Made by a program: the position numbers and the translations under genes. A stretch of DNA of 64,000 bases from Mycobacterium sp. 155 (GTDB lineage Bacteria; Actinomycetota; Actinomycetes; Mycobacteriales; Mycobacteriaceae): NCBI RefSeq assembly GCF_000373905.1, contig NZ_KB892705.1:868001-932000 (forward strand), in the 5' to 3' direction. Position 1 is the first letter of the stretch. Each line of letters begins with the position of its first letter. The notes under the pieces are model-generated. The model searched no databases and had not been told where the DNA came from. It saw nothing but the letters and a program-made list of their open reading frames with translations. Positions 38,684 to 49,455 of this stretch are shown here, piece after piece.

Positions 38684-40024
38684 ATGGACCGCCAGAAGGA
38701 ATTTGTGCTGCGCACGCTGGAGGAACGCGACATCCGGTTCGTTCGGCTGTGGTTCACCGACGTGCTCGGATACCTCAAGTCCGTGGCGATCGCGCCCGCG
38801 GAACTCGAGGGAGCCTTCGAGGAAGGTATCGGGTTCGACGGCGCGTCGATCGAGGGGTTCGCCCGGGTTTACGAATCGGACACCGTGGCCCGGCCCGACC
38901 CGTCGACCTTCCAGGTGCTGCCGTGGACCACCAGCAATGGCCGGCACTATTCGGCGCGGATGTTCTGCGATATCACCATGCCCGACGGTTCGCCGTCATG
39001 GGCGGACTCCCGTCATGTGCTGCGCCGCCAGCTGGCCAAGGCCAGCGATCTCGGCTTCTCCTGCTACGTGCACCCGGAGATCGAGTTCTTCCTGCTGATG
39101 CCGGGACCGGACGACGGCTCCGTGCCGATACCCGCCGACAATGGCGGCTACTTCGATCAAGCCGTGCACGACGCGGCGCCGAACTTCCGCAGGCACGCCA
39201 TCGAAGCACTGGAACAGATGGGCATCTCGGTGGAATTCAGCCACCATGAGGGCGCACCTGGCCAACAGGAGATCGACCTGCGCTACGCCGACGCGCTGTC
39301 GATGGCCGACAACGTGATGACGTTCCGTTACGTCGTCAAGGAGGTGGCGCTCGCCGCCGGCGTGCGAGCGTCATTCATGCCCAAACCGTTCGCCGAGCAC
39401 CCGGGCTCGGCGATGCACACCCACATGAGCCTGTTCGAGGGTGAGACCAACGCCTTCCACAGCGCCGACGACCCGCTGCAGCTCTCCGAGGTGGCCAAGT
39501 CGTTCATCGCTGGCATCCTCGAGCACGCCAGCGAGATCAGCGCCGTGACCAACCAGTGGGTGAACTCGTACAAACGCCTGGTGCACGGGTATGAGGCGCC
39601 CACCGCAGCCTCCTGGGGTGCGGCCAACCGCTCGGCGCTTATACGGGTGCCGATGTACACCCCGCGCAAGGCCTCGTCGCGGCGCATCGAGGTGCGCAGC
39701 CCCGACTCGGCGTGCAACCCCTACCTGACCTTCGCGGTGCTGGTGGCGGCCGGGCTGCGGGGTGTGGAGAAGGGGTACGTGCTGGGGCCGCAGGCCGAGG
39801 ACAACGTGTGGAACCTGACCCCCGAGGAACGCCGCGCCATGGGCTACCGTGAGCTGCCGTCCAGCCTCGGTAACGCGCTGCAGGTCATGGAGAACTCCGA
39901 GCTGGTCGCGGAAGCGTTGGGAGAGCACGTATTCGACTACTTCCTGCGCAACAAGCGTGCGGAGTGGGAAACCTACCGCAGCAACGTCACGCCTTACGAG
40001 CTCAAGACGTATCTGTCGCTGTAA
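38684..40024 (+). CDS. glnA2: Glutamine synthetase GlnA2
   Basis: A 446-residue type I-alpha-like glutamine synthetase. Motifs are [47 protein letters not shown] and [18 protein letters not shown]. It lacks the [10 protein letters not shown] adenylylation loop of GlnA1. The corresponding C-terminal region is [20 protein letters not shown], so it should escape GlnE control. It may contribute D-glutamine/isoglutamine or minor GS activity. glnE starts 11 bases after its stop, so the two are one operon. Confidence 0.94.
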   Translation: MDRQKEFVLRTLEERDIRFVRLWFTDVLGYLKSVAIAPAELEGAFEEGIGFDGASIEGFARVYESDTVARPDPSTFQVLPWTTSNGRHYSARMFCDITMPDGSPSWADSRHVLRRQLAKASDLGFSCYVHPEIEFFLLMPGPDDGSVPIPADNGGYFDQAVHDAAPNFRRHAIEALEQMGISVEFSHHEGAPGQQEIDLRYADALSMADNVMTFRYVVKEVALAAGVRASFMPKPFAEHPGSAMHTHMSLFEGETNAFHSADDPLQLSEVAKSFIAGILEHASEISAVTNQWVNSYKRLVHGYEAPTAASWGAANRSALIRVPMYTPRKASSRRIEVRSPDSACNPYLTFAVLVAAGLRGVEKGYVLGPQAEDNVWNLTPEERRAMGYRELPSSLGNALQVMENSELVAEALGEHVFDYFLRNKRAEWETYRSNVTPYELKTYLSL

Positions 40025-40034
40025 CGTCGAGGGC

Positions 40035-43028
40035 GTGGCCAAACCCGCTACCGAACGCCCGAAGCTGCCCAGTGTCGGCCGGCTCGGGTTGATGCAGCCG
40101 CAGGCGCCGGCAGCGCTGGATCGGCTTGGCTGGAACACCGACGAACACGTCGAACTGCTGTGGTCGCTGTCTCGCGCGCCGGACGCCGACGTGGCTCTGC
40201 TGGCCATGGTGCGTCTCGCCGACGCGCTCGGCGGCCACTGGGATGAGCTGAACTCCGAACTGCTCACAGACCGTGCGCTGCGGGGAAGGTTGTTCGGCGT
40301 CCTGGGCTCATCGGTGGCCCTCGGCGATCATCTGGTGGCACATCCGCAGTCGTGGCGACTGCTGGCCGGCGACGTGAAACTCCCGACCGCGCACGACTTG
40401 CACGCGGATTTCAACGCGGCCGCTGAGACAGTCGAAATTGCCAGGGGCACAACGACAGCCGTGCCGCCACTGCGGAATCTCTACCGGGACAGAATGCTGG
40501 TGCTGGCCGCGTTCGACGTGGCATCTACGGTGGAGAACGAACCGGTGCTGCCATTCGTCACCGTCGGGGCGCACCTGTCCGATCTGGCCGACGCCGCACT
40601 CGGTGCCGCCCTGACCGTGGCCACCCGGGTGGTGTGCGGAGACGGCCCGACCCCGCGGATCGCCATCATCGCGATGGGCAAATGCGGTGCGCGCGAACTG
40701 AATTACGTCAGCGATGTGGACATCATCTTCGTCGGGGAGGGCGCGAAGGAGGGAGCCGACGACAATCTCTCCACCGCGGCCAGGGTCGCCGGCGAAATGA
40801 TGCGGTTCGCCGCGGAAGCCTTCTTCGAGGTCGATGCGGCACTGCGGCCGGAGGGCAAACGCGGCCAGCTGGTACGGACCTTGGAATCGCATGTCGTCTA
40901 CTACCAGCGGTGGGCCAAGACCTGGGAGTTCCAGGCTCTGCTCAAAGCCCGTCCGGCGGCGGGCGATGCCGAACTGGGCAGGGCGTACACCGAGGCGTTG
41001 ATGCCGATGGTGTGGACGGCGTGTGAGCGTGCGGATTTCGTACCCGAGGTACAGGCCATGCGGCGCCGGGTCGAGGAGCTGGTGCCCGCCGGGGTGCGCG
41101 CCCGCGAACTCAAACTCGGTACCGGTGGCCTGCGGGACGTCGAATTCGCAGTGCAGCTCTTGCAATTGGTGCACGGCCGTAACGACGAGTCGCTGCACGT
41201 GGCATCCACGATCGATGCGCTGACCATGCTGGCGGCAGGTGGATACATCGGGCGTGACGACGCCGCCAACATGACCGCGTCGTACGAGTTCCTGCGCTTG
41301 CTTGAGCACCGGCTGCAGCTGCAGCGGCTCAGGCGGACCCACATGCTGCCCGACGACGGTGACGACGAGGCCTACCGCTGGCTGGCCCGGGCTGCACACG
41401 TGCGCCCCGACGGCAGGCACGACGCCCAGGGGGTGCTGCGCGAGGAGCTCAAACGCCAGAGCATGCGGGTCTCCCGTCTGCACGCCAAGCTGTTCTACCA
41501 ACCGCTGCTGGAATCGGTCGGTCAGCCTGCACTGGGCATCGGCGCCGGCATGGGTGCCAAGGCGGCTGAACGTCAGCTCGCCGCACTGGGTTACGAGGGC
41601 CCGCAGAGTGCGCTGACCCATCTGGCCGCCCTCACCGGGCAGAGCGGACGCCGGGGCCGGGTGCAACAGGTGCTGCTGCCAACCCTGCTGGACTGGCTGT
41701 CCGACACGCCGGATCCCGATGCCGGGCTGCTCGCCTACCGCAGGATCAGCGAGGAACTTGCCGAGCAGCGCTGGTACCTGCCCACACTGCGGGACGAAGG
41801 AGCGGTGGCCAAACGGCTGATGCAGGTGCTCGGCACCTCCGCCTACATCCCGGAGCTGTTGATGCGTGCCCCCGAGGTGATCCAGCTCTACGCCGACGGG
41901 CCAACCGGGCCGAAACTGCTTGAGGGCGACCCGGACAGCGTGGCGGGGGCGCTGGTGGCCTCGGCCGGCCGCCATGCCGACCCGGTGCGCGGTATCGCTG
42001 CCGCCCGTGCCCTGCGCCGCCGCGAGCTGGCGCGTATCGCGTCGGCCGATGTGCTCGGCCTGCTCGACCTCACCGATGTCTGCAATGCGCTGACCTCGGT
42101 GTGGGTCGCCGTGCTGCAAGCCGCGCTGGACGCGGTGATCCGTGCCAACACACCGGAATCCGGTGTACCCGCCCGCCTCGCGGTGATCGGTATGGGCCGG
42201 CTCGGCGGCCGCGAGCTCGGCTACGGCTCGGACGCCGACGTCATGTTCGTGTGCGAGCCGATAGGTGACGCCGCGGAATCGGTGGCCGTGAAATGGTCGG
42301 TGAGCATCGCCGAGCAGGTGCGCACGCTGCTGGGCACACCCAGCGCCGACCCGCCGTTGGAGGTCGACACCGGGCTGCGGCCCGAGGGGCGCAACGGTCC
42401 ACTGGTGCGCACGCTGGCCTCCTACGAGGCGTACTACGCACAGTGGGCGCAGGCCTGGGAGATCCAGGCCTTACTGCGGGCGCACCGGGTGGCCGGCGAC
42501 CTCGATCTCGGTGAACGGTTCCTGCTGATGGTCGACAAGACGCGGTATCCCGACGGTGGAGTGTCCGCGGAGGCGGTGCATGAGATCCGGCGTATCAAGG
42601 CCAGGGTGGATGCCGAGCGGTTGCCCCGCGGCGCGGACCCCAATACTCACACCAAGCTCGGGCGCGGCGGCTTGGCCGACATCGAGTGGACGGTGCAGTT
42701 GCTGCAGCTGCGCTACGCACACAAAGTGCCTGCGCTGCACAGCACTTCGACCTTGCAGACACTCGACGCCATCGGCGCGGCCGAGTTGGTCTCCGAAGGT
42801 GACGTCGACTTGCTGCGGCAGGCCTGGCTGACCGCGACGCGGGCGCGCAACGCTCTCGTGCTGGTACGCGGCAAGCCCACAGATCAGCTACCCGGGCCCG
42901 GACGTCAGCTCAACGCGGTGGCGCTGGCGGCCGGCTGGGGCAGCGACGATGGTGGCGAGTTCCTGGATAACTATCTGCGGGTGACGCGGCGGGCGAAGAC
43001 GGTCGTCCGGAAGATTTTCGGCGGGTAG
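40035..43028 (+). CDS. glnE: Glutamine-synthetase adenylyltransferase GlnE
   Basis: A 997-residue bifunctional adenylyltransferase/adenylyl-removing enzyme. Two homologous nucleotidyltransferase domains are visible: [20 protein letters not shown] near residue 215 (adenylyl removal) and [20 protein letters not shown] near residue 718 (adenylylation). Each is followed by a GlnD/PII-uridylyl-like helical region with [20 protein letters not shown] in the second. It modifies the Tyr in the GlnA1 ELPPD loop according to nitrogen status. GTG 40035 is chosen because [19 protein letters not shown] matches the family start. Confidence 0.95.
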   Translation: MAKPATERPKLPSVGRLGLMQPQAPAALDRLGWNTDEHVELLWSLSRAPDADVALLAMVRLADALGGHWDELNSELLTDRALRGRLFGVLGSSVALGDHLVAHPQSWRLLAGDVKLPTAHDLHADFNAAAETVEIARGTTTAVPPLRNLYRDRMLVLAAFDVASTVENEPVLPFVTVGAHLSDLADAALGAALTVATRVVCGDGPTPRIAIIAMGKCGARELNYVSDVDIIFVGEGAKEGADDNLSTAARVAGEMMRFAAEAFFEVDAALRPEGKRGQLVRTLESHVVYYQRWAKTWEFQALLKARPAAGDAELGRAYTEALMPMVWTACERADFVPEVQAMRRRVEELVPAGVRARELKLGTGGLRDVEFAVQLLQLVHGRNDESLHVASTIDALTMLAAGGYIGRDDAANMTASYEFLRLLEHRLQLQRLRRTHMLPDDGDDEAYRWLARAAHVRPDGRHDAQGVLREELKRQSMRVSRLHAKLFYQPLLESVGQPALGIGAGMGAKAAERQLAALGYEGPQSALTHLAALTGQSGRRGRVQQVLLPTLLDWLSDTPDPDAGLLAYRRISEELAEQRWYLPTLRDEGAVAKRLMQVLGTSAYIPELLMRAPEVIQLYADGPTGPKLLEGDPDSVAGALVASAGRHADPVRGIAAARALRRRELARIASADVLGLLDLTDVCNALTSVWVAVLQAALDAVIRANTPESGVPARLAVIGMGRLGGRELGYGSDADVMFVCEPIGDAAESVAVKWSVSIAEQVRTLLGTPSADPPLEVDTGLRPEGRNGPLVRTLASYEAYYAQWAQAWEIQALLRAHRVAGDLDLGERFLLMVDKTRYPDGGVSAEAVHEIRRIKARVDAERLPRGADPNTHTKLGRGGLADIEWTVQLLQLRYAHKVPALHSTSTLQTLDAIGAAELVSEGDVDLLRQAWLTATRARNALVLVRGKPTDQLPGPGRQLNAVALAAGWGSDDGGEFLDNYLRVTRRAKTVVRKIFGG

Positions 43029-43051
43029 CCGAGCCCGTATCCGGCGCTGGT

Positions 43052-43483
43052 CTACCGTTTGGCCCGGACCGCGTCCAGCGCGTAGGCGCCGCCGCCGATC
43101 GTGACCAGCAGTAGGAAGCCGAAGCAGTACAGCACGGTGAGTTCGCCGCCATTCTCGATGGGCAGCAGGCCCCTGGGTTGATGCTGGGTGAAGTAAGCGA
43201 ACGCCATCTCCCCGGAAGCGATGAACGCGGCGAGGCGGGTGAGCAAACCCGTCAGGATCAAAAGACCCAACACGAATTCGATGATCCCGGCGTACCAATA
43301 CGGCCAGGTACCCACCGGCACCGCCGACCCGACGAGTTCACCTGCCTTGTTCGGCATTCCGACTGGCCATGCGAACAGCTTCTGCGCTCCGTGGATGGTG
43401 AAGAGGAGGCCGAACACGATGCGGAACAGGCTGATCACCGCGGGAGATGCGGTGTTCAGTCGAGTGTCCAGGTTGGTCGTCAT
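43052..43483 (-). CDS. DoxX-family membrane protein
   Basis: A 143-residue protein with four membrane helices. SLFRIVFGLLFTIHGAQKLFA is the first helix with the family Gly-His pair, followed by YWYAGIIEFVLGLLILTGL, FIASGEMAFAYF and VLYCFGFLLLVTIGGGAYAL. DoxX proteins are quinone- or redox-linked membrane proteins. In mycobacteria a DoxX member partners SodA and SseA. The start is ATG 43483; an upstream in-frame start at 43519 lacks support. It lies between glnE and dtd. Confidence 0.87.
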   Translation of the reverse strand: MTTNLDTRLNTASPAVISLFRIVFGLLFTIHGAQKLFAWPVGMPNKAGELVGSAVPVGTWPYWYAGIIEFVLGLLILTGLLTRLAAFIASGEMAFAYFTQHQPRGLLPIENGGELTVLYCFGFLLLVTIGGGAYALDAVRAKR

Positions 43484-43515
43484 GGGGTGACAATACGCGT
43501 GAACCGCCACGGATC

Positions 43516-43947
43516 TCACAGCTCCAACAGCACCGTCACCGGTCCGTCGTTGACCAGGTGCACGTGCATGTCCGCACCGAAAACCCCAGTTTGAACCGTC
43601 GCGCCCAGCATCCCTAACGCGTCGGCGAATTCGGCCACCAGCGGTTCGGCGACGGGGCCGGGTGCCGCGGCGTTCCAGGACGGGCGGCGACCCTTGTCGG
43701 TGTTGGCGTACAAAGTGAATTGGCTCACCACAAGAATCGGGGCGGCCAGATCTGACGCGGACCGCTCACCGTCGAGAATCCTCAATTGCCAGAGCTTCTC
43801 TGCCATCCTGCGGGCCTTGGCCGCGTCGTCGTCATGGGTGACACCGACGAGGGCGAGCAGGCCCTGGGTGTCCGGCTTGATCTCACCGACGACGACACCG
43901 TCGACTGTGACGCTCGCTGATGTCACCCGCTGCACCAAAACTCGCAT
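43516..43947 (-). CDS. dtd: D-aminoacyl-tRNA deacylase
   Basis: A 143-residue DTD hydrolysing D-aminoacyl esters and glycine mischarged on tRNA. The N-terminal [17 protein letters not shown] and the conserved [17 protein letters not shown] are intact. The near-terminal [10 protein letters not shown] provides the Gly-cisPro motif. It is a free-standing enzyme gene, 32 bases upstream of DoxX in the same direction. A perfect 19-bp hairpin lies just before its ATG at 43947 and probably belongs to the end of glnA1. Confidence 0.93.
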   Translation of the reverse strand: MRVLVQRVTSASVTVDGVVVGEIKPDTQGLLALVGVTHDDDAAKARRMAEKLWQLRILDGERSASDLAAPILVVSQFTLYANTDKGRRPSWNAAAPGPVAEPLVAEFADALGMLGATVQTGVFGADMHVHLVNDGPVTVLLEL

Positions 43948-43967
43948 GGGTCGATTGTGCCGCCCCA

Positions 43968-44009
43968 AAGACTGTGGCCCCCAACAGGAGTGTTGGGGGC
44001 CACAGTCTT
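43968..44009 (-). terminator. Perfect 19-bp hairpin after glnA1
   Basis: AAGACTGTGGCCCCCAACA (43968-43986) and its exact complement (43991-44009) flank a 4-base loop. It starts 22 bases past the glnA1 stop. No T-run follows on the minus strand, so it is an I-type (hairpin only) terminator. It would stop glnA1 transcription before dtd or reduce read-through. Confidence 0.82.
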
Positions 44010-44030
44010 CGTCATGACTCAGACGTCGGC

Positions 44031-45467
44031 TTACACGTCGTAGTAGAGGGCGAATTCGTAGGGGTGGGGTCGGATTTGGATGGGGAGGATTTCGTTTTCG
44101 CGTTTGTAGGTGATCCAGGTTTCGATGAGGTCTTCGGTGAAGACGCCGCCTTCGGTGAGGTAGTCGTGGTCTTCTTCGAGGCGGTCGATGACGGTGGCCA
44201 GGGAGGTGGGGGCTTGGGGGATGTTGGCGGCTTCGTCGGGGGGCAGTTCGTAGAGGTCTTTGTCGACGGGGGTCAGCGGTTCGATTTTCTTTTTGATGCC
44301 GTCGATGCCGGCCATGAGCATGGCGGCGAAGGCGAGGTAGGGGTTGCCGGAGCTGTCGGGGCAGCGGAATTCGAGGCGTTTGGCTTTGGGGTTGTTGCCG
44401 GTGATGGGGATGCGCACGCAGGCGGAGCGGTTGCGTTGGCTGTAGACCAGGTTGATGGGGGCTTCGTAGCCGGGGACGAGGCGTTTGTAGGAGTTGACGG
44501 TGGGGTTGGTGAAGGCCAGTAGGGATGGGGCGTGGTGCAGGATGCCGCCGATGTAGTGCCGGGCGAGGTCGGAGAGGCCGGCGTAGCCGGATTCGTCGTG
44601 GAAGAGGGGTTGGCCGTTTTTCCACAGGGATTGGTGGGCGTGCATGCCCGAGCCGTTGTCGCCGAAGAGGGGTTTGGGCATGAAGGTGACGGTTTTGCCG
44701 TGGGTCCAGGCGGTGTTTTTGATGATGTATTTGAAGAGTTGGACGTCGTCGGCGGCGTGTAGCAGGGTGTTGAACTTGTAGTTGATCTCGGCCTGCCCAC
44801 CCGTCCCCACCTCATGATGACCTTTCTCCAACGAGAAGCTCACACTCTGGAGGTTGGTGGCCATTTCGTCGCGTAGGTCGACGTAGCGGTCGTAGGGGGC
44901 GACGGGGAAGTAGCCGCCTTTGGGGCGGACTTTGTAGCCGCGGTTGGCGGTGCCGTCGGCTTCGAAGGGTTCGCCGGTGTTCCACCAGCCGGATTCGGAG
45001 TCGACTTCGTAGAAGGTGCCGTTCATGGTGGAGTCGAAGGCCACGGAGTCGAAGATGTAGAACTCGGCTTCGGCGCCGAAGAAGGCGGTGTCGGCGATGC
45101 CGGTGCTGGCCAGGTAGTTTTCGGCTTTGCGGGCGACGTTGCGGGGGTCGCGGGAGTAGGCCTCGCGGGTGAAGGGGTCGTGGACGAAGAAGCTCAGGTT
45201 GAGCGTCTTGGCGGCCCGGAACGGGTCGATGCGGGCGGTGTCGGGGTCGGGTAGCAGCATCATGTCGGATTCGTGGATCGACTGGAAACCGCGCACCGAG
45301 GACCCATCGAAAGCGAGCCCGTCTTCAAACACGCTCTCATCGAACGCCGACGCCGGAATCGAAAAATGCTGGACGACGCCGGGCAGATCGCAGAAGCGAA
45401 TGTCGATGTACTCGACGTTTTCGTCCTTGATCAGCTTGAAGATGTCGTCGGACGTCTTTTCGGCCAC
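44031..45467 (-). CDS. glnA1: Glutamine synthetase type I, GlnA1
   Basis: A 478-residue main glutamine synthetase. N-terminal [39 protein letters not shown], then [12 protein letters not shown] and [20 protein letters not shown]. The adenylylation loop [12 protein letters not shown] near residue 405 offers Tyr to GlnE. GTG 45467 has AAAGGAGAACACTCA ahead of it. A GlnR-type box lies 51-88 bases upstream. The coding strand is very pyrimidine-rich with mostly C at third positions, consistent with high expression. Family knowledge: it supplies glutamine and poly-glutamate in mycobacteria. Confidence 0.96.
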   Translation of the reverse strand: MAEKTSDDIFKLIKDENVEYIDIRFCDLPGVVQHFSIPASAFDESVFEDGLAFDGSSVRGFQSIHESDMMLLPDPDTARIDPFRAAKTLNLSFFVHDPFTREAYSRDPRNVARKAENYLASTGIADTAFFGAEAEFYIFDSVAFDSTMNGTFYEVDSESGWWNTGEPFEADGTANRGYKVRPKGGYFPVAPYDRYVDLRDEMATNLQSVSFSLEKGHHEVGTGGQAEINYKFNTLLHAADDVQLFKYIIKNTAWTHGKTVTFMPKPLFGDNGSGMHAHQSLWKNGQPLFHDESGYAGLSDLARHYIGGILHHAPSLLAFTNPTVNSYKRLVPGYEAPINLVYSQRNRSACVRIPITGNNPKAKRLEFRCPDSSGNPYLAFAAMLMAGIDGIKKKIEPLTPVDKDLYELPPDEAANIPQAPTSLATVIDRLEEDHDYLTEGGVFTEDLIETWITYKRENEILPIQIRPHPYEFALYYDV

Positions 45468-45517
45468 TGAGTGTTCTCCTTTACTGGTAATCCGCGGGTT
45501 GACGCTAAGGACACGAT

Positions 45518-45555
45518 GTTGCGCAGCCGTCAACCATATGTTGCGCTGACGTTAC
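45518..45555 (-). promoter_or_regulatory. GlnR-type double box in the glnA1 promoter
   Basis: On the minus strand from 45555 to 45518 the order is GTAAC-n6-GCAAC-n6-TTGAC-n6-GCAAC, with every spacer exactly six bases. This is the actinobacterial GlnR layout of alternating GTnAC and GnAAC elements at 11-base steps. It lies 51 bases upstream of the glnA1 GTG. Confidence 0.72.
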
Positions 45556-45599
45556 GCAATCCGCCGATGGTGGCCTGAGGTAACCCATGCGGGCGCGCC

Positions 45600-45605
45600 T
45601 ATCCT
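45600..45605 (+). promoter_or_regulatory. -10 element giving a likely leaderless RDD-protein mRNA
   Basis: TATCCT lies six bases before the ATG at 45612, the usual distance from a -10 hexamer to the transcription start, so transcription probably begins at the start codon. Confidence 0.4.
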
Positions 45606-45611
45606 GACACC

Positions 45612-46100
45612 ATGGCCCGCACTATGGGGAGCTGGTTGTCAGGTCCCGGACCTTTCGATTCCCGTGACGGTTCCGACGGCAAGGACGACGGATCCACGAA
45701 GTACCCCGGAGAACGCCTCGGCCTGCCCGAATCCGGCTCCGGCTCGCTCGCCAGGACCGGCAGGCGCGTCGGCGCGCTGTTCGTCGACTGGCTCGTGGCC
45801 TACGGGCTGGCGGGCCTGGCACTGGCCTCGGGCCTCATCTCCCTGGCATCACTGTCGACGGCAGTCATGGTGGTGTGGATCGTGCTGGGCACGGTGGCGG
45901 TTCGACTGTTCTCGTTCACCCCGGGCCAGCTGGCGCTGGGCCTGGTGGTGGCGGGCACGGACGGCCGTGACAAGGTCGGGCTCGGACGCGCTCTGGTCCG
46001 GGTGCTGTTGATCGCGCTGGTCATACCACCGTTGGTGACCGACAGTGATCTACGGGGTCTGCATGACCGGGTCACATTCACCGCTGTCCTGCGGCGGTAG
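45612..46100 (+). CDS. RDD-family membrane protein
   Basis: A 162-residue protein. It has a disordered Gly/Ser/Asp-rich N-terminal 45 residues. An RDD domain follows with RTGRRVGALFVDWLVAYGL as the first helix, containing the Arg-Asp pair, then STAVMVVWIVLGTVAVRLFSF and GRALVRVLLIALVIPPL, ending DLRGLHDRVTFTAVLRR. The function of RDD proteins is mostly unknown; some are ion-linked. It matches Rv2219A and is divergent from glnA1. It is convergent with the DUF4191 gene, 12 bases away. Confidence 0.87.
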   Translation: MARTMGSWLSGPGPFDSRDGSDGKDDGSTKYPGERLGLPESGSGSLARTGRRVGALFVDWLVAYGLAGLALASGLISLASLSTAVMVVWIVLGTVAVRLFSFTPGQLALGLVVAGTDGRDKVGLGRALVRVLLIALVIPPLVTDSDLRGLHDRVTFTAVLRR

Positions 46101-46112
46101 GGCGGTTGCGGG

Positions 46113-46865
46113 TTAGCGCCTCCGCGCGCTGCGCTGCGCTCCGCGCATCTTTGCCGCCGCCGGTAACGGTCCCTTGGGCACCGCACCCGGACCGGCCTTG
46201 GAACCCAACGCGACAAGCCGCGACTCCAGTGAGTCCATCTGCTTGACGGTGATGTTGCTCGGCAGCTTGGACAGGTGCCGTTCGAGCTTGGACAGGGGCA
46301 CCTCGCCCTCGCCATTTCCGACCACGATGTCGTAGATCGGGACCTCGCCGACCAGCCGCGCCGTGCGCTTCTTCTCCTGCGCCAGGAGTGGCTTGACCCG
46401 CGAGGGTGAGCCTTCACCGACGAAGATCACCCCGGGCCGGCCGATGACGCGGTGCACGGCATCGAAGTGTCCGGTCACCGCGACGGCTGGGGTCACGCGC
46501 CACTTGCCCCGCAGGTTCTCCAGCGCCCAGGCGGCCGCGCCGGTCTGACCTTCGGCCTTGCGGTACACCGACTTCTGCGCGCGGCGGCCGAAGATGATGA
46601 ACGCCACCAGCAAGCCCAGCACGACGCCGAGCACCGGCAGCGTATAGGTGCTGATACCGCCGAGGAGGATGCCCGCCACCACGGCCACCGCCACGATCAG
46701 CACCAAAGCGCCGATCATGTACGGCAGCAGCCGCTTGTCCTCTTTACGCTGGATCTGGAAGGCCTGCCACAGCTGGCTGCGACGCTGCTTGGAGGCCGCC
46801 TTGCGGGCGGCCTTCGCCTCGGCCTTCGCCGCTTTGGTTTCCGCGGCATTGCGGGATTTCGCCAT
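46113..46865 (-). CDS. DUF4191 membrane protein
   Basis: A 250-residue protein. It has an Ala/Lys-rich basic N-terminus (residues 1-40) and two adjacent membrane helices, YMIGALVLIVAVAVVAGILL and YTLPVLGVVLGLLVAFIIFG. A cytosolic C-terminal domain with RPGVIFVGEGSPSRVKPLLA and a basic tail follows. It is conserved next to lipA in mycobacteria (Rv2219) without known function. The start ATG 46865 is four bases after the lipA stop, so it is in the lipoate operon. Confidence 0.87.
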   Translation of the reverse strand: MAKSRNAAETKAAKAEAKAARKAASKQRRSQLWQAFQIQRKEDKRLLPYMIGALVLIVAVAVVAGILLGGISTYTLPVLGVVLGLLVAFIIFGRRAQKSVYRKAEGQTGAAAWALENLRGKWRVTPAVAVTGHFDAVHRVIGRPGVIFVGEGSPSRVKPLLAQEKKRTARLVGEVPIYDIVVGNGEGEVPLSKLERHLSKLPSNITVKQMDSLESRLVALGSKAGPGAVPKGPLPAAAKMRGAQRSARRR

Positions 46866-46869
46866 TGGA

Positions 46870-47814
46870 TCAGGATACGGGGGGGTGCCCGGCGAAACGC
46901 AGCCGCGCGGCCTGTGCGTAGAGCTTGCCCGCCCGGTAGGACGAACGCACCAGGGGCCCGGCGAGAACACCGGCGAAACCGAGCTCCTCGGCGAAGGCTG
47001 ACAGCGCGACGAACTCGTCGGGATGTACCCAGCGCTCGACCGGATGATGCCGCGGTGAGGGCCGCAGGTATTGCGTGATGGTGACGATGTCGCAGCCGGC
47101 GTTGTGCAGGTCGCGCAGCGCGGTGTGGATTTCCTCGATGGTCTCGCCCATGCCCAGGATCAGGTTGGACTTGGTGACCAGACCGGCGTTGCGGGCAGCG
47201 GTGATCACGTCCAGGCTGCGCTGGTATCGGAAGGCAGGACGGATCCGCTTGAAGATGCGGGGTACGGTTTCGACGTTGTGCGCCAACACTTCCGGACGCG
47301 AATCGAAGACTTGCGCCAACTGTTCGCCGATGCCGTTGAAGTCAGGGATGAGCAGTTCCACACCCGTGCCCGGGTTGAGTGCCTTGATCTGGCGGACCGT
47401 CTCGGCGTAGAGCCAGGCCCCGCCGTCGGGCAGATCGTCACGGGCCACCCCGGTGATCGTGGAATACCGCAGACCCATCGCCTGCACACTCTCGGCGACC
47501 CGGCGTGGTTCGTCTCGGTCGAGTTCTGCTGGCTTGCCGGTGTCGATCTGGCAGAAGTCGCAGCGTCGGGTGCACTGTTCGCCGCCGATGAGGAAGGTGG
47601 CCTCGCGGTCCTCCCAGCATTCGAAGATGTTGGGGCAGCCGGCTTCTTCGCATACCGTGTGCAGGCCTTCGCGCCGCACCAAGCCCTTGAGTTCGGTGTA
47701 TTCGGGGCCCATCTTGGCGCGGGTCTTGATCCACGGGGGCTTGCGCTCGATCGGCGTCTGCGCGTTCCGGACTTCGAGGCGAAGCAGCTTCCGACCCTCT
47801 GGCACGACACTCAC
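46870..47814 (-). CDS. lipA: Lipoyl synthase LipA
   Basis: A 314-residue radical-SAM enzyme inserting two sulfurs into octanoyl groups on DlaT and GcvH. The auxiliary cluster ligands are Cys-55, Cys-60 and Cys-66 in [12 protein letters not shown]. The radical-SAM triad is Cys-81, Cys-85 and Cys-88 in CTRRCDFC. The C-terminal VRSSYRAG supplies the conserved Ser ligand. It starts at GTG 47814, four bases after the lipB stop, so both are on one transcript. It acts after LipB. Confidence 0.97.
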   Translation of the reverse strand: MSVVPEGRKLLRLEVRNAQTPIERKPPWIKTRAKMGPEYTELKGLVRREGLHTVCEEAGCPNIFECWEDREATFLIGGEQCTRRCDFCQIDTGKPAELDRDEPRRVAESVQAMGLRYSTITGVARDDLPDGGAWLYAETVRQIKALNPGTGVELLIPDFNGIGEQLAQVFDSRPEVLAHNVETVPRIFKRIRPAFRYQRSLDVITAARNAGLVTKSNLILGMGETIEEIHTALRDLHNAGCDIVTITQYLRPSPRHHPVERWVHPDEFVALSAFAEELGFAGVLAGPLVRSSYRAGKLYAQAARLRFAGHPPVS

Positions 47815-47818
47815 TGGT

Positions 47819-48532
47819 TCATCCTACGTTCAGGGCGACTTCCAACCGGCCGTCCAGCGCGTCGCACACCGATTCGGTCACCCGGTCCATGACGTCGTCG
47901 ACGCCGATGCGGTGTCCCAGTTCGGCGGTCAGTGACGTCACCCCGGCATCGGCGATGCCGCACGGGATGATCGACGAGAACGCCGACAGGTCGCAGTCAC
48001 AGTTCAGCGCGAACCCGTGCAGCGTCGTCCCGTGGGCGACCCGGATGCCGATGGCGCCCACCTTGCGCGCGGGAATGCGGCGCCCCTCAATTTCCGAGCC
48101 AGGCACCCAGACCCCTGAACGGCCGGCCACGCGGCCGGTGGTGAGGCCGAACTGACCGCACACCGCGATCAGGGCTTCTTCAAGGCGACGAACGAAATTC
48201 ACCACATCGAGAGGCTCGGTCAGGCCGATGATCGGATAACCCACCAGCTGACCGGGACCGTGCCAGGTGATCTTGCCGCCGCGGTCGGTGTCGACGACGG
48301 GCGTGCCGTCCACCGGACGCTCGTGCGGCTCGGTGCGTTTGCCTGCGGTGTAGACAGCCGGATGCTGCAGCAACAACAGTGTGTCGGGGCCGCCGGCGAT
48401 CCTGGCGTCGGCGACGTCCCGCTGTAGCTGCCATGCCACCTGATAGTCGACGGTGCCGAGGCGCCGCACGTCGACTGCCGAACGGGCCGCGCGGATCGAT
48501 GTCACAGCGTTGACGGTACTCGGATTCGTCAC
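47819..48532 (-). CDS. lipB: Octanoyl-ACP:protein octanoyltransferase LipB
   Basis: A 237-residue transferase moving octanoate from ACP to lipoyl domains. Conserved parts are [13 protein letters not shown], the catalytic-loop region [17 protein letters not shown], the Lys in [22 protein letters not shown] and the Cys in [13 protein letters not shown]. The GTG at 48532 overlaps the stop of the epimerase gene (GTGA at 48529-48532). A second GTG nine codons later is a weaker alternative. The operon order is dlaT, epimerase, lipB, lipA. Confidence 0.94.
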   Translation of the reverse strand: MTNPSTVNAVTSIRAARSAVDVRRLGTVDYQVAWQLQRDVADARIAGGPDTLLLLQHPAVYTAGKRTEPHERPVDGTPVVDTDRGGKITWHGPGQLVGYPIIGLTEPLDVVNFVRRLEEALIAVCGQFGLTTGRVAGRSGVWVPGSEIEGRRIPARKVGAIGIRVAHGTTLHGFALNCDCDLSAFSSIIPCGIADAGVTSLTAELGHRIGVDDVMDRVTESVCDALDGRLEVALNVG

Positions 48533-49449
48533 AGGTCTTTGGGTGCGGTGACGTAGGCAAGAGCCTCGCCGACAGTGTGGTGGTGGAACTCGAAACCAGC
48601 CCGTTCCAGTGCTGCGGGAATGACACGCTGCCCGGCCAGCAGACCCTCGTCGGCGAATTCGCCGAGCAGGGTCCGCAGCGCGAAACCCGGCACCATCAGC
48701 GGAGTGGGGCGGTTGACGGCTCGGCCGAGGGCTGCGGTGAACTCGGCGTTGGTCACCGGTGCCGGGCCGGTGAGGTTCACCGGACCCGACATCGAGTCGG
48801 TCCACATGGTGAACAGCACGGCCCGGATCTCGTCCTCCAAGCTGATCCAGGGCAGGTACTGGCGTCCGTTGCCGAGCCGGGCCCCGAGGCCGAACGAGAA
48901 CAGCGGTTTCAACCGGGAGAGCAGGCCGCCGGACGGCGCCAGCACCAAGCCGGTCCGTAGCAGCGCCACCCGGGCACCGGCGGCTGCGGCCGCGGCGGTC
49001 GCGGCCTCCCAGTCGTAACACAACTGGGCCAGAAAGCCGTGGCCCGCCGGAGCCGTCTCGTCGGTGGCCTGGTCGCGGGTGTTGCCGTAGTAACCGACCG
49101 CACTGGCATTGATCAGCACCGGCACTGCCGCCTCGGCCACCGCGGCGGCCAGCACCTCGGTAGGTTCGATCCGGCTGTCCCGCAGACTCTGCTTGAAAGC
49201 TCCTGACCAGCGCTTCTCGCCGACGTTGACCCCGCACAGGTTCACCACCACGTCGACGCCGCGCAGTGCACCCGAGTCGAACTCACCGGTGTCGGGATTC
49301 CAGAACAGTTCGTCGGCATTCGACGGTGCCCGACGCACGATCCGCAGCACTCGATGGTCGGCGGCGCGCAGTGCAGACGCCAGTGCCGAGCCGATCAGGC
49401 CAGAGGACCCCGCGATCGCAACGACAGCTGAGCTTTGTCCGATGACCAC
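48529..49449 (-). CDS. TIGR01777/YfcH-type NAD(P)-binding epimerase-like protein
   Basis: A 306-residue extended-SDR-like protein. It has [20 protein letters not shown] as the nucleotide-binding loop, and [10 protein letters not shown] with [29 protein letters not shown] holds the YYG substrate site. The C-terminal DUF1731 domain ends [12 protein letters not shown]. The biochemical function is unknown. It lies between dlaT and lipB and overlaps lipB by four bases. The GTG start at 49449 is 7 bases from the dlaT stop. It matches Rv2216. Confidence 0.9.
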   Translation of the reverse strand: MVIGQSSAVVAIAGSSGLIGSALASALRAADHRVLRIVRRAPSNADELFWNPDTGEFDSGALRGVDVVVNLCGVNVGEKRWSGAFKQSLRDSRIEPTEVLAAAVAEAAVPVLINASAVGYYGNTRDQATDETAPAGHGFLAQLCYDWEAATAAAAAAGARVALLRTGLVLAPSGGLLSRLKPLFSFGLGARLGNGRQYLPWISLEDEIRAVLFTMWTDSMSGPVNLTGPAPVTNAEFTAALGRAVNRPTPLMVPGFALRTLLGEFADEGLLAGQRVIPAALERAGFEFHHHTVGEALAYVTAPKDL

Positions 49450-49455
49450 CGGATT

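Noticed and set aside
40308..42119. 603-codon minus-strand frame within glnE
   Set aside because: glnE has both nucleotidyltransferase motifs in the other frame; this is a shadow.
43920..44522. Gly/Val-rich 200-residue frame opposite glnA1
   Set aside because: It results from the C-rich third positions of glnA1 and has no start signal.
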